From Rugamonas rubra (GTDB lineage: Bacteria > Pseudomonadota > Gammaproteobacteria > Burkholderiales > Burkholderiaceae_D), in assembly GCF_900114705.1 (NCBI RefSeq), contig NZ_FOTW01000006.1:186001-250000 (forward strand): a stretch of 64,000 nt of DNA. Reading direction: 5' to 3'. Every line of letters begins with the position of its first letter. Within the stretch, counting starts at the first letter, position 1. Of this stretch, positions 45,476-53,604 are shown piece after piece. Position numbers and translations under genes: made by a program. The notes under the pieces were generated by a model. That model had not been told where the DNA came from. It ran no database searches and saw nothing but the letters and a program-made list of their open reading frames with translations.

Positions 45476-46093
45476 TTATTGATTTGTTGTGTGGTCCACA
45501 TGGACCTGGCCTTGCTCGATCGTCAAGCGGCCTTCGATGAACCAGCGCACCGCGCGCGGATACAGCGTGTGCTCTTGTGCCAGCACCCGCGCCGACAGGC
45601 TGTCGACCGTGTCGTCGGCCAGCACGGGCACGACGGCCTGGGCGACCATGGGGCCGTGATCGAGTTCGGCAGTCACGAAATGCACCGTTGCGCCATGTTC
45701 GGCCACGCCCGCGGCGAGCGCCTGGGCATGTGTGGCCAGCCCCGGGAACAGGGGCAGCAGCGAGGGATGGATATTGAGCATGCGGCCGGCGTAGTGCTCG
45801 ACGAACTGCGGCGTGAGGATCCGCATGAAGCCGGCCAGCACCACCAGATCGGGCGCGTGGCCGTCGATCACGGTTTGCAGGGCGGCGTCGAATTCGGCCC
45901 GGGTCGCATAGTCTTTATTGGCAACGACTGCCGTCGCAATTCCGTGCTTGGCCGCGAACGCCAGTCCGGCGGCGTCGCTGCGGTTGCTGATCACGGCGGC
46001 AATGCGGGCCGGCCACTGCTCGGCCTGGGCCGCGCGGATGACCGCCTCCATGTTGCTGCCGCGACCGGAAATGAGGATGACGATGTTTTTCAT
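45476..46093 (-). CDS. purN: Phosphoribosylglycinamide formyltransferase
   Basis: Uses 10-formyltetrahydrofolate to formylate GAR in purine synthesis. The 205 residues include NIVILISGRGSNMEAVI at the N-terminus, the catalytic Asn-His region MLNIHPSLLPLFPG, and the Asp in VTAELDHGPMVAQA. Length is normal. Start at 46093 (MKNIV) chosen as the beginning of the conserved Rossmann strand. Likely cotranscribed with rsmB. Confidence 0.96.
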   Translation of the reverse strand: MKNIVILISGRGSNMEAVIRAAQAEQWPARIAAVISNRSDAAGLAFAAKHGIATAVVANKDYATRAEFDAALQTVIDGHAPDLVVLAGFMRILTPQFVEHYAGRMLNIHPSLLPLFPGLATHAQALAAGVAEHGATVHFVTAELDHGPMVAQAVVPVLADDTVDSLSARVLAQEHTLYPRAVRWFIEGRLTIEQGQVHVDHTTNQ

Positions 46094-46228
46094 AGGCCGC
46101 ATTGTACCCGCTACCGCGAGGCGAACCAAGAAAGCCGCAATTTTTGCTGCGGCGCAGCAGAGGCGGCGGCGGCCGCCGCAGGCCCCAAGCGGCGCGGCGC
46201 GCGGGGCGCCGCCGCTGGGCGCACGGGG

Positions 46229-46627
46229 CTACTCGAAGGAGTAGAATACGCGGAACGGCACCTTCTTTTCGGCCCAGTAGTCGGCGGCGTCGCGGAACAC
46301 GTCGAGCAGGGTTTCGCGCGCTTCCTTGTCGAATTTCTGGGTGTTGGGCAATTGCTCCAGCACCACCAGGAAGCCGGTTTGCACGCCGGCCTTGAACATG
46401 GTCTCGGTCAGGGTTTCGCGCAGGCCGTCGAAATTCTTGCCCACCCCTTTGGGAAACTGGAACGATTCTGCAATGATGCCGAGTACTTGTTGTTTCGTTA
46501 CACCCGCCAGGCAGTGTGCATATAAAAAGTGCTGCCCGAGACGGACTGCCTCGTCTTGCAATTCGGTGACTCGAAAAGCGCGGATGGACTGGACAAGGTT
46601 GGGCGGCACGGTCATTAACAAACTCAT
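46229..46627 (-). CDS. Barstar family protein
   Basis: A 132-residue protein whose central part (QQVLGIIAESFQFPKGVGKNFDGLRETLTE) matches the barstar fold, a small alpha-beta inhibitor of barnase-type RNases. A barnase partner is not visible within the window. Orphan barstar-like proteins are common in betaproteobacteria and may inhibit an endogenous or incoming RNase toxin. Transcribed alone on the minus strand, 135 bases from purN. Confidence 0.87.
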   Translation of the reverse strand: MSLLMTVPPNLVQSIRAFRVTELQDEAVRLGQHFLYAHCLAGVTKQQVLGIIAESFQFPKGVGKNFDGLRETLTETMFKAGVQTGFLVVLEQLPNTQKFDKEARETLLDVFRDAADYWAEKKVPFRVFYSFE

Positions 46628-47019
46628 TTTTCCCTCAAATCGACCTGTTATGTACGGTGTGTTCTTTTTCGCCTATAAGTGAGTACCTATACACTTGACA
46701 CGGCAAGCGGGTCAATGCGCTTGCGGTGGATGATCCACGTTTCTCTGTGACAATCAAATCCCATACGCATATTAGGGTAACGTGTTGTTCCTCCTGAATC
46801 AACACGAATGTGATGCCTAACGCAAGATTTGTAAGAATCAGAACATATATATCGTGTTTTCCCGCGATTTCGGCCATTTTTCACCGTCCTCCGCAGCCGT
46901 GTCCGCCCTGTTACAATTTGTTGCCACGGGAAACACACTGATTCCTGGGCCGGGATTACCATAGGCCTGTGCATAAATCAGATTCACAGATCAGACCAAC
47001 AAACTACACGAGGTACCAC
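46628..47019. other. AT-richer 392-base gap
   Basis: Between the barstar gene and the glycine-zipper gene. Minus-strand open frames of 80 and 95 codons exist here, but neither has a clear ribosome site or an assignable family. One contains NGRNRGKTRYIC, which loosely recalls the zinc-ribbon of IS1-type transposases; a remnant is possible. The rest probably holds the divergent promoters (for example TTACAATTTGTTGCC near 46911). Confidence 0.4.
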
Positions 47020-47535
47020 ATGAACCTGCAAGCCAAATTGATCGTTTCCGCGCTCTGTCTGGGCGCCCTGCCGCTGAGCCAGGCGGCCGACTTCGAGGAA
47101 TTCGGCCGCGTCGTGCGCGTGTCGCCGCAAGTTGAGCAGATCAACCGCCCGCGCCAGGAATGCCGCACCGAGTACGTCCAGGTGCAGCAGCCGCAGCAGC
47201 AGCGCAGCGCCGGCGGCTCCATCATCGGCGGCATCGCCGGCGCGCTGATCGGTAACCAGGTCGGCGGCGGCACCGGCCGCACCGTCGCCACGGCGGCCGG
47301 CGCCATCGCCGGCGCCGTCGCCGGCGACCGCATCGACAACTCCAACCAGTACCAGGGCGGCGGCACCACCGAGCAGGCCGTCAAGCAGTGCCGCACGGTC
47401 GACCACTGGGAGTCGCGCACCAGCGGCTACGAGGTGACCTACGACTACCGCGGCCGCAACTACACCAGCATCATGTCCTACGACCCGGGCGAGCGCGTCA
47501 AGCTGCGCGTCTCGGTGGAGCCGGCCCAGCGCTAG
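47020..47535 (+). CDS. Glycine-zipper 2TM outer-membrane protein
   Basis: A 171-residue protein with a signal peptide (MNLQAKLIVSALCLGALPLSQAAD) and a glycine-zipper helical pair (GGSIIGGIAGALIGNQVGGG ... AGAIAGAVAGDRID), typical of the 2TM/Rickettsia 17-kDa antigen family that includes SlyB. There is no lipobox Cys after the signal, so it is not an obvious lipoprotein. Such proteins stabilise the outer membrane. Start at 47020 has CGAGGTACC before it. Followed by a good terminator hairpin. Confidence 0.88.
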   Translation: MNLQAKLIVSALCLGALPLSQAADFEEFGRVVRVSPQVEQINRPRQECRTEYVQVQQPQQQRSAGGSIIGGIAGALIGNQVGGGTGRTVATAAGAIAGAVAGDRIDNSNQYQGGGTTEQAVKQCRTVDHWESRTSGYEVTYDYRGRNYTSIMSYDPGERVKLRVSVEPAQR

Positions 47536-47557
47536 GCCACCACCCTGTAGCACCAGG

Positions 47558-47588
47558 CACTGCCGGTCCGCGCGACCGGCAGTGTCGT
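47558..47588 (+). terminator. Terminator hairpin after the glycine-zipper gene
   Basis: Perfect 11-base stem CACTGCCGGTC/GACCGGCAGTG with a 5-base loop, then TCGTTT. Weak T-run. Confidence 0.65.
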
Positions 47589-47594
47589 TTACGG

Positions 47595-47634
47595 CCGGTA
47601 TTTACGGCAAGCGGTATTTACCGCAAGATATAAT
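47595..47634 (+). promoter_or_regulatory. Repeated operator-like sites and -10 of the spermidine-synthase-like gene
   Basis: Two copies of GGTATTTAC 16 bases apart (47597 and 47613); the second lies in the palindrome GCGGTA-TT-TACCGC (47611-47624). A perfect TATAAT follows at 47629-47634, 34 bases before the ATG. The regulator is unknown. Confidence 0.5.
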
Positions 47635-47668
47635 AGACGGTTCACAGTCCCACCTTCCCCTCCCCGCC

Positions 47669-48460
47669 ATGCTGATCAAACGAAAATCCATCGAACAACA
47701 AGAATCCTCCCGCCCCGCGCGCAAGCCCAAGTACGCGCCGGTGACGCTGTCGGAACAGGATGGCGTGCGCTATTTGCATTTCGGCACGGAATGGGTGCAG
47801 GGCGCGATGCGCATCCGCAAGCCGGACTGGCCGGAGCTGGAATACGCGCAGCAGATGATGAGCTGGATGTTGTGGCTGGAACAGCCGCGCCACGTCGCCC
47901 AACTGGGCCTGGGCACGGCCACGCTGACCAAATATTGTTACAAACAGTTTCCAGAAGCGAAAGTCACGGCGATCGAGCTGAACCCCTCGGTGATCGCCAT
48001 CTGCGCCTCGATGTTCAAGCTGCCCGACAACGACGAGCGCCTGCAGGTGCTGGAGATGGACGCCAACGACTATGTCAACGACGCCGCCAACCACGCCACG
48101 CTGGACGTGCTGCAGGTCGACCTGTACGACGCCACCGCGCGCGGCCCGGTGCTCGACAGCGCCGAGTTCTACCAAGCCTGCGCCGCCTGCCTGGGCGAGG
48201 ACGGCATCATGACCGTCAACCTGTTCGGCGACCACCCCAGCTACGCCAAGAACGTCAAGGCGATGAAGTTCGCCTTTGAGCAAGTGATTTGCCTGCCGGA
48301 GGTGCATGATGGTAACGTAGTGGCGATCGCCTTCAAGACCCGCCGTGGCGCGCTCGACTTCGCCGCCCTCGACGCGCGCGCCGCGCAGATCGTCGCCGAC
48401 ACCAAGCTGCCGGCCAAGTCCTGGGTCAAAGGCCTGAAGACCCTGCCCGCAGGGAAGTAG
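47669..48460 (+). CDS. Spermidine synthase-like methyltransferase-fold protein
   Basis: A 263-residue class I fold protein of the SpeE group. Seen: HVAQLGLGTATLTKYCYKQFPEAKVTAIELNPSVI (nucleotide-binding glycine loop and acidic strand end) and VLEMDANDYV, then LDVLQVDLYDA. True spermidine synthases have a GGGDG motif; here it reads LGLGTAT, so aminopropyl transfer is uncertain and another role is possible. Start at 47669 (MLIKRKS) is supported by the TATAAT 34 bases upstream. Confidence 0.85.
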   Translation: MLIKRKSIEQQESSRPARKPKYAPVTLSEQDGVRYLHFGTEWVQGAMRIRKPDWPELEYAQQMMSWMLWLEQPRHVAQLGLGTATLTKYCYKQFPEAKVTAIELNPSVIAICASMFKLPDNDERLQVLEMDANDYVNDAANHATLDVLQVDLYDATARGPVLDSAEFYQACAACLGEDGIMTVNLFGDHPSYAKNVKAMKFAFEQVICLPEVHDGNVVAIAFKTRRGALDFAALDARAAQIVADTKLPAKSWVKGLKTLPAGK

Positions 48461-48523
48461 GCAAGCTCGTCGCCGGCGCCGGCCGCAAGGCCGCGCCGCG
48501 CCAGAAGGAAGGTGGCCGTGCGC

Positions 48524-50299
48524 ATGTCCACACCCAAAGTGCTCGATCTGCAACTGATTTTCAGCTGGCTGCTGGCCGACGGCATGGTCGAGAAGGCCAA
48601 CGTCAAGGCCCACTACGCCCAGGCCCAGGGCATCCTGAAGAACGCCATCGGCAACATGCACCCGCTGTGCGCGGTGGCCCACTGCAAGCTGACGTCGGCC
48701 GCCGCGCCGCACAAGCAGCTCACGCTCGACCTGCTCAGCGCCTGGCTGGCCGGCCGCGTCGAGCTGCCCTTCATCCACATCGACCCGCTGAAGATCGACT
48801 TCACCAAGGTGGCCGACGTGATGTCGGCCAGCTACGCGGCGCGCTTCAACATCCTGCCCGTCGAACTGAGCCAGGACACCCTGGTGGTGGCCACCGCCGA
48901 CCCCTACGCCCACGAGTGGGAGGCCGAGATCGCCAAGGTGTCGCGCCGCACGATCCGCCGCGTGATCGCCAACCCGCTCGACATCGCCCAGTACATCTCG
49001 CAGTTCTTCAGCCTGGCCAAGTCGATCAAGAAGGCCAACAAGAGCAACGGCCAGGACCTGGCGCTGCGCAACAACTTCGAGCAGCTCGTCGAGCTGGGCA
49101 AGAACAACCGCCAGGTCGACGCCAACGACCAGCACGTCATCAACATCGTCGACTGGCTGTGGCAGTACGCCTTCGAGCAGCGCGCCTCCGACATCCACCT
49201 CGAGCCCAAGCGCGAGCTGGGCACCATCCGCTTCCGCATCGACGGCGTGCTGCACCAGGTCTACCAAGTGCCGGCGGTGGTGATGATCGCCATGACGGCA
49301 CGCATCAAGCTGCTCGGCCGCATGGACGTGATCGAGAAGCGCCGGCCACAGGACGGCCGCATCAAGACCCGCACCGGCGGCGGCCAGGAGATCGAGCTGC
49401 GCCTGTCGACCCTGCCGACGGCCTTCGGCGAGAAGCTGGTGATGCGCATCTTCGACCCCGATGTGGTGGTCAAGACCCTGCCCGAGCTGGGCTTCCCGCC
49501 CGACGACGCGGCGCGCTGGGACGCGCTGACCAAGCGCGCCCACGGCATCATCCTGGTCACCGGGCCGACCGGCTCGGGCAAGACCACCACCCTGTACACC
49601 ACCTTGAAGGCGCTGGCCACCTCGGAGGTCAACGTCTGCACGGTGGAGGACCCGATCGAAATGGTCGAGCCGGCCTTCAACCAGATGCAGGTGCAGCCCG
49701 GCATCGACCTGTCCTTCGCCGACGGCGTGCGCGCGCTGATGCGGCAGGACCCGGACATCATCATGGTCGGCGAGATCCGCGACCTGGCCACCGCCGAGAT
49801 GGCGATCCAGGCGGCGCTGACCGGCCACCTGGTGCTGTCGACGCTGCACACCAACGACGCGCCGTCGGCGGTGATGCGCCTGCTCGAACTGGGCGTGCCC
49901 TACTACCTGCTGGAGGCGACCCTGGTCGGCATCATGGCGCAGCGCCTGGTGCGCACCCTGTGCCCGGACTGCAAGACGGCCGACGGCAGCATCGCCGACG
50001 ACATCTGGCAGGGCATAGGCGGCGCCTGGCAACTGGCCAAGCCAACCGCCGTCTACCGCCCGGTCGGTTGCCCGGAGTGCCGCCAGACCGGCTACCGCGG
50101 CCGCACCGGCATCTACGAGCTGCTGACGGTGAGCGAGGCGTTCAGCAAGCTGATCCAGGAGGACAGCGACATCCACGCGCTGCGCCGGCAAAGCATGGCC
50201 GACGGCATGAAGCCGCTGCGCATCGCCGGCGCGATGAAGATCATCGAGGGCGTCACCAGCGCCGAGGAAGTGCTGAAGGTGACGGCGGCGCTGAACTGA
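48524..50299 (+). CDS. GspE/PilB-type secretion ATPase, orphan
   Basis: Hexameric ATPase of the type II secretion/type IV pilus family, 591 residues. An N-terminal MshEN-like domain (residues about 30-180) precedes the catalytic core: ASDIHLEPKRELGTIRFRIDGVLH, Walker A GPTGSGKT (347-354), Asp box and Walker B with DPDIIMVGEIRD, and two zinc-binding pairs CPDC (480-483) and CPEC (516-519). No pseudopilin, platform or secretin gene lies nearby, so its machine is encoded elsewhere. GTG starts at 48512 and 48518 are alternatives; ATG at 48524 is 11 bases after AAGGAAGG. Confidence 0.92.
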   Translation: MSTPKVLDLQLIFSWLLADGMVEKANVKAHYAQAQGILKNAIGNMHPLCAVAHCKLTSAAAPHKQLTLDLLSAWLAGRVELPFIHIDPLKIDFTKVADVMSASYAARFNILPVELSQDTLVVATADPYAHEWEAEIAKVSRRTIRRVIANPLDIAQYISQFFSLAKSIKKANKSNGQDLALRNNFEQLVELGKNNRQVDANDQHVINIVDWLWQYAFEQRASDIHLEPKRELGTIRFRIDGVLHQVYQVPAVVMIAMTARIKLLGRMDVIEKRRPQDGRIKTRTGGGQEIELRLSTLPTAFGEKLVMRIFDPDVVVKTLPELGFPPDDAARWDALTKRAHGIILVTGPTGSGKTTTLYTTLKALATSEVNVCTVEDPIEMVEPAFNQMQVQPGIDLSFADGVRALMRQDPDIIMVGEIRDLATAEMAIQAALTGHLVLSTLHTNDAPSAVMRLLELGVPYYLLEATLVGIMAQRLVRTLCPDCKTADGSIADDIWQGIGGAWQLAKPTAVYRPVGCPECRQTGYRGRTGIYELLTVSEAFSKLIQEDSDIHALRRQSMADGMKPLRIAGAMKIIEGVTSAEEVLKVTAALN

Positions 50300-50331
50300 C
50301 GCCCGGCCGAGAAAACGGGCGAAGAAAACCC

Positions 50332-50360
50332 TTGGCGGTTGGCAAAGGGCTGTATATAAT
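50332..50360 (+). promoter_or_regulatory. Promoter of tRNA-Lys
   Basis: TTGGCG (50332-50337), 17-base spacer, perfect TATAAT (50355-50360), 12 bases before the mature 5' end. Confidence 0.85.
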
Positions 50361-50372
50361 ACGGCCTCTTTC

Positions 50373-50448
50373 GGGTCGTTAGCTCAGCTGGTAGAGCAGC
50401 GGACTTTTAATCCGTTGGTCGCAGGTTCGAATCCCGCACGGCCTACCA
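50373..50448 (+). tRNA. tRNA-Lys (TTT)
   Basis: A 76-base gene with encoded CCA, anticodon TTT in CGGAC-TTTTAAT-CCG, and the usual GTTCGAATC T-loop. The acceptor stem has G1-U72 and U4-G69 wobble pairs. It has its own promoter and an intrinsic terminator, and a toxin-antitoxin pair follows it. Confidence 0.97.
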
Positions 50449-50470
50449 CGAATTTAGCAGTAGCAAATCA

Positions 50471-50502
50471 AGGAGTTACGAGTGATCGTAATTCCTTTTT
50501 TT
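50471..50502 (+). terminator. Intrinsic terminator of tRNA-Lys
   Basis: AGGAgTTACGA-GTGA-TCGTAAtTCCT stem and seven T residues, 22 bases after the tRNA CCA. Confidence 0.88.
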
Positions 50503-50534
50503 GTTTCTGCAGTCGCATTTCACAAATTCCCGTA

Positions 50535-50563
50535 TTGACGCTGTAGTTACAGTGGAGGATACT
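50535..50563 (+). promoter_or_regulatory. Promoter/operator of the toxin-antitoxin pair
   Basis: TTGACG (50535-50540), 17-base spacer, GATACT (50558-50563). The spacer contains CTGTA-GT-TACAG (50541-50552), a suitable operator for a ribbon-helix-helix antitoxin. The start site would fall at or next to the antitoxin ATG, so the message may be nearly leaderless, although GGAGG (50554-50558) also precedes the ATG. Confidence 0.6.
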
Positions 50564-50569
50564 GAATTT

Positions 50570-50911
50570 ATGCCAAAATCGCGCGCCGCATCACCGGATC
50601 ATGCGGGTTCAGCCACAGTTGCTGTTGCTGAACGACCTGCTGCGAACCAAACAAAAGGCAGCATAAACCTGCGCATTGATGCCAGTACTCGACAGTTGAT
50701 TGACGAAGCAGCTGCGATTCTCGGCAAGACCCGCACGGAATTCATGGTTGAAAGTGCAAGGCGGCAAGCAGTCGATGTACTTCTTGATCAACGCCTGTTC
50801 GTACTAAACTCCGAGTATTTCGACGCCTTCATACAGGCGCTCGACAATCCCCCAGCGCCAGGATCGAAATTGCAGTCACTACTGCGCCGAGTTCCGTCAT
50901 GGAAGAGCTAG
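50570..50911 (+). CDS. DUF1778/TacA-type ribbon-helix-helix antitoxin
   Basis: A 113-residue antitoxin. The DNA-binding ribbon-helix-helix is SINLRIDASTRQLIDEAAAILGKTRTEFMVESARRQA (residues about 30-66). The C-terminal tail (LNSEYFDAFIQALDNPPAP) is the toxin-wrapping segment seen in TacA/AtaR proteins. The first about 28 residues form a polar extension. The stop overlaps the toxin start by 13 bases, so the two are coupled. Known partners repress their own promoter. It lies just behind tRNA-Lys, in AT-richer DNA. Confidence 0.92.
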   Translation: MPKSRAASPDHAGSATVAVAERPAANQTKGSINLRIDASTRQLIDEAAAILGKTRTEFMVESARRQAVDVLLDQRLFVLNSEYFDAFIQALDNPPAPGSKLQSLLRRVPSWKS

Positions 50912-51426
50912 AGGGTTCGACGCAACCACAATCTCGTCTATCACCACCGGTTTCTTTGACTGCCGAACATGAGCTTTCAGGATTCGATTGTGGCGAACCA
51001 GCGTTAAACGATTGGTTGCAACAAAGAGCATTGAAAAACCAAAGCCGCTTCTCACGCACCTATGTCGTTGGCATGGGCAAACAGGTAGTAGCGTATTACG
51101 CCATTTTGGCTGGCGCTGTTGAACGTGACTCAACGCCCAGCAAGATCCGGCGCAACGCGCCCCAAACCATTCCAGTATCGATCATCGGGCGGCTGGCCGT
51201 CAGCCGCGATCATGCGGGTAAAGGACTCGGCGCCGACATTCTCGCGGATGCACTGCGCCGTATCGCCATCGCCTCGCAAAGTATTGGTATCGGTGCAGTA
51301 CTCGTCCATGCTAAAGATGAGAGCGCGAAACGTTTCTATTTGAGATGTGCGGAATTCATAGAATACCCGGTGGATAGCCGCACCATGTTCTTGCCGATTG
51401 AAACCGTGCTTGCCGCGTTTAGCTAG
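50899..51426 (+). CDS. GNAT-type toxin (TacT/AtaT-like)
   Basis: A 175-residue acetyltransferase toxin paired with the upstream DUF1778 antitoxin. Members of this family acetylate aminoacyl-tRNA and stop translation. Seen: ELSGFDCGEPALNDWLQQRA (the CGxxxLNxWL-type N-terminus), motif A IGRLAVSRDHAGKGLGADILADALRRI and the C-terminal DESAKRFYLRCAEF with the catalytic Tyr. Which tRNA it targets cannot be read from sequence. Confidence 0.93.
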   Translation: MEELEGSTQPQSRLSPPVSLTAEHELSGFDCGEPALNDWLQQRALKNQSRFSRTYVVGMGKQVVAYYAILAGAVERDSTPSKIRRNAPQTIPVSIIGRLAVSRDHAGKGLGADILADALRRIAIASQSIGIGAVLVHAKDESAKRFYLRCAEFIEYPVDSRTMFLPIETVLAAFS

Positions 51427-51661
51427 GATTCGCCGCGCAACAGGCCGTAGACCCTGCCAGTCTCAAATTGATCGTCAGCAAGCACGCCTGCCGAAACAAG
51501 TCCCAGATCGCATTCAGCAGTTTTGCCCAACCGCATGAAAAATTCCACCGCGCGATTTGCCCGCGCCGAAGCTTGCGGCGCGGCGATTTGAGTTAGTATC
51601 ACATTGGCAATCCTGCCCGCTGCGGCAACCTTCCATTCACCCACTCACTCTGGAGCACATC

Positions 51662-52078
51662 ATGGGACTACTCGATCAATTGGCCGGCCAGGTTATGGGA
51701 TCGCTGGGCGCGCAACAGCAGGACCCGGTGCCGCAAGGCGAACTGTTGAACGGCGTGATGGCCATGCTGAACAACGCCGGCGGCCTGTCCGGCCTGGTGC
51801 AAAAACTGCAGGCCAGCGGCCTGGGCGACCAAGTCGCCTCGTGGATAGGCACGGGCGACAACCACACCGTGTCGGGCAACCAGATCAGCGACGCGCTCGG
51901 CGGCGAACACATCGCGCAACTCGCCCAGCAGGCCGGACTGGAACCTGAGCACGCCGCCACCGGCCTGGCCCAGCTGCTGCCGCAGATCATCGACAGCCTG
52001 ACGCCGAACGGCCAAATCCCCGAGGGCGGCGCGCTCGACCAGGGCCTCGATTTCCTCAAGGGCAAGCTGTTCGGCTGA
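51662..52078 (+). CDS. YidB family protein (DUF937)
   Basis: A 138-residue protein. The start MGLLDQLAGQVMGSL and the glycine-rich GGLSGLVQKLQASGLGDQVASWIGTGDNHTVSGNQISDALG identify the YidB/DUF937 family, of unknown function; the helical repeats are homeodomain-like in some descriptions. Start at 51662. It is monocistronic; the 235 bases upstream hold a 73-codon minus-strand frame that I do not accept as a gene. Confidence 0.9.
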   Translation: MGLLDQLAGQVMGSLGAQQQDPVPQGELLNGVMAMLNNAGGLSGLVQKLQASGLGDQVASWIGTGDNHTVSGNQISDALGGEHIAQLAQQAGLEPEHAATGLAQLLPQIIDSLTPNGQIPEGGALDQGLDFLKGKLFG

Positions 52079-52177
52079 GCGGCCGCGCAAAGTTCTTCTG
52101 TGCGGCGGGCGGCTATAGTATAGTTTCTTGCCGCACAGGCAAGCCCTAGCCACCATGACAACCTACACGGACCGACC

Positions 52178-52489
52178 ATGAAAAAAATCCTCGCCGTATG
52201 TGCCCTCGCCTGCTTCGCCAGCGCCGCCTTCGCCGCCGCGCCGGAAGCCACCTCGGCGCCGAAAACCGCGCAGCAGTCCAAGATGGCCACCTGCAACACC
52301 GACGCCGCCGGTAAAAAAGGCGACGAGCGCAAGGCCTTCATGAAGGAATGCCTGACCGCCAAGCCAGCCGCCGCCTCGGCGCCGGCCACCCAGCAAAGCA
52401 AAATGAAAACCTGCAACGCCGATGCCGCCGGCAAAAAAGGCGACGAGCGCAAGGCCTTCATGAAGGAGTGCCTGAGCGCACCGAAGTAA
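52178..52489 (+). CDS. PsiF-repeat periplasmic protein
   Basis: A 103-residue protein with a signal peptide (MKKILAVCALACFASAAFAA). Two PsiF repeats follow, each with QSKMxTCNxDAAGKKGDERKAFMKECL; the second repeats the first with little change, so a recent internal duplication is likely. PsiF was first seen as a phosphate-starvation-inducible protein in E. coli, but its function is unknown. A TATAGTATAG-like promoter sits about 60 bases upstream. Confidence 0.9.
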   Translation: MKKILAVCALACFASAAFAAAPEATSAPKTAQQSKMATCNTDAAGKKGDERKAFMKECLTAKPAAASAPATQQSKMKTCNADAAGKKGDERKAFMKECLSAPK

Positions 52490-52505
52490 GCTCCCCCCTC
52501 TTCCA

Positions 52506-52541
52506 AAAAAACCGCCGGCCGGCAACGCCCGGCGGTTTTTT
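52506..52541 (+). terminator. Intrinsic terminator of the PsiF gene
   Basis: AAAAACCGCCGG...CCGGCGGTTTTTT, 17 bases after the stop, with A and T runs on both sides. Confidence 0.9.
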
Positions 52542-52693
52542 CATGCGCGACGCCGTCGCCCCACAGCGGCGGCGGGGCGCGGAACGATTCCTGTTTCATC
52601 GCATCAAGGATGCTTCATGCTAGTTTGTTTGCCAGGTGAAGTAAAATTGAGAAGCAATTTTTGTTGCGGCATGGCCCACGCTGGAGATCGAGT

Positions 52694-53473
52694 ATGCGCA
52701 AGCGGAGCACCTTGACGCTGTTGCTGTCCCTGCCCTGCGGCGCCCTGTGGGGCCGGCCGGCGGAGCGGGAACGCGTCCGCGTCGTGCTCGGCGAATGGGC
52801 GCCGATGCTGGGCGCCGGCCTGCCGCGCTACGGCGTGGTGGCGCAGTTGATCGAGGAGGTCTTCGCCAGCGCCGACATCGCCGTCGACTTCGAGTTCCGC
52901 CCCTGGCAACGCGCCTACGCCCAGGTTCGCAGCGGCCAGTCGCACGCCTCGGCGTTGTGGGGCCGCACGCCGGAACGCGAGGCCGTCTGCGATTTTTCCG
53001 ATATCATTTTCAGCGACGACCTGGTGTTGTTCTTCCGCAAGGACAAGCCGCTGGCCTGGGACGGCAAGGTCGAGCACCTGGCGGCGTTGCGCGGTATCAC
53101 CATCGGCCTGCCGCTGGGCTCGGCCAAGGCCGAGCCGCTGGCGCAGGCCGAACGGCGCGGCGAGTTGCGCTTCGAGGCCAGCGGCGACGAGCTGAGCAAC
53201 CTGCACAAGCTGCTGGTCGGCCGCTTCGACGCGGTCGACCTGTCGCGCACCATCGGCAGCCAGTTGCTGCTGCAGCGCTTCAGCGCCGCCGAGCGCGAGC
53301 TGGTCGGCCACACGCCCAGCTACCAGCAGTGGCATTACCGGATGATGTTCTCGCGCAAGGCGCCGGACCACGCGCGCTACCTGGCGCTGTTCGACCAGGG
53401 GCTGAAGCGGCTGAAGGCGAACGGCCGCTACCAGGAATTGATGGCGCGCTTGCCGCGCGACCCTGCACGCTGA
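52694..53473 (+). CDS. Periplasmic solute-binding-like protein (SBP family 3 fold), orphan
   Basis: A 259-residue protein; the start at 52694 has CTGGAGATCG before it. The signal peptide ends near LWGRPA. The mature part (VRVVLGEWAPMLGAGLPRYGVVAQLIEEVFASADIAVDFEFRPWQRAY, spread over residues about 25-70) is the family 3 binding fold, with the RAYAQVRSGQSHASALWGRTPER feature frequent in orphan polar amino-acid-binding-like proteins. No transporter genes adjoin. Like the proteins at 19839 and 55750, it may bind a ligand for sensing rather than import. Confidence 0.78.
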   Translation: MRKRSTLTLLLSLPCGALWGRPAERERVRVVLGEWAPMLGAGLPRYGVVAQLIEEVFASADIAVDFEFRPWQRAYAQVRSGQSHASALWGRTPEREAVCDFSDIIFSDDLVLFFRKDKPLAWDGKVEHLAALRGITIGLPLGSAKAEPLAQAERRGELRFEASGDELSNLHKLLVGRFDAVDLSRTIGSQLLLQRFSAAERELVGHTPSYQQWHYRMMFSRKAPDHARYLALFDQGLKRLKANGRYQELMARLPRDPAR

Positions 53474-53604
53474 GCGCGACCGCGCCGCAGCCGGGCCGGG
53501 CAGTGCGGCGGCGGCGGCGCGGCGGCGCGCCTTCGCGGCCAAGCAAGGGGGGGGTGTGCGGGATCGTGGAGCTAATTCGGCAACAAGCTTGCATAAATTG
53601 CATT

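Noticed and set aside
46635..46877. An 80-codon minus-strand frame upstream of the barstar gene
   Set aside because: No clear ribosome site and no recognisable domain; composition resembles intergenic DNA.
50373..50448. tRNA-Lys as attachment site of an integrated element
   Set aside because: No integrase and no repeat of the tRNA 3' end could be found in the next 1.5 kb; only the toxin-antitoxin pair lies there.
51423..51644. A 73-codon minus-strand open frame between the toxin and YidB genes
   Set aside because: It starts inside the YidB upstream region without a ribosome site, overlaps the toxin stop, and shows no family resemblance.
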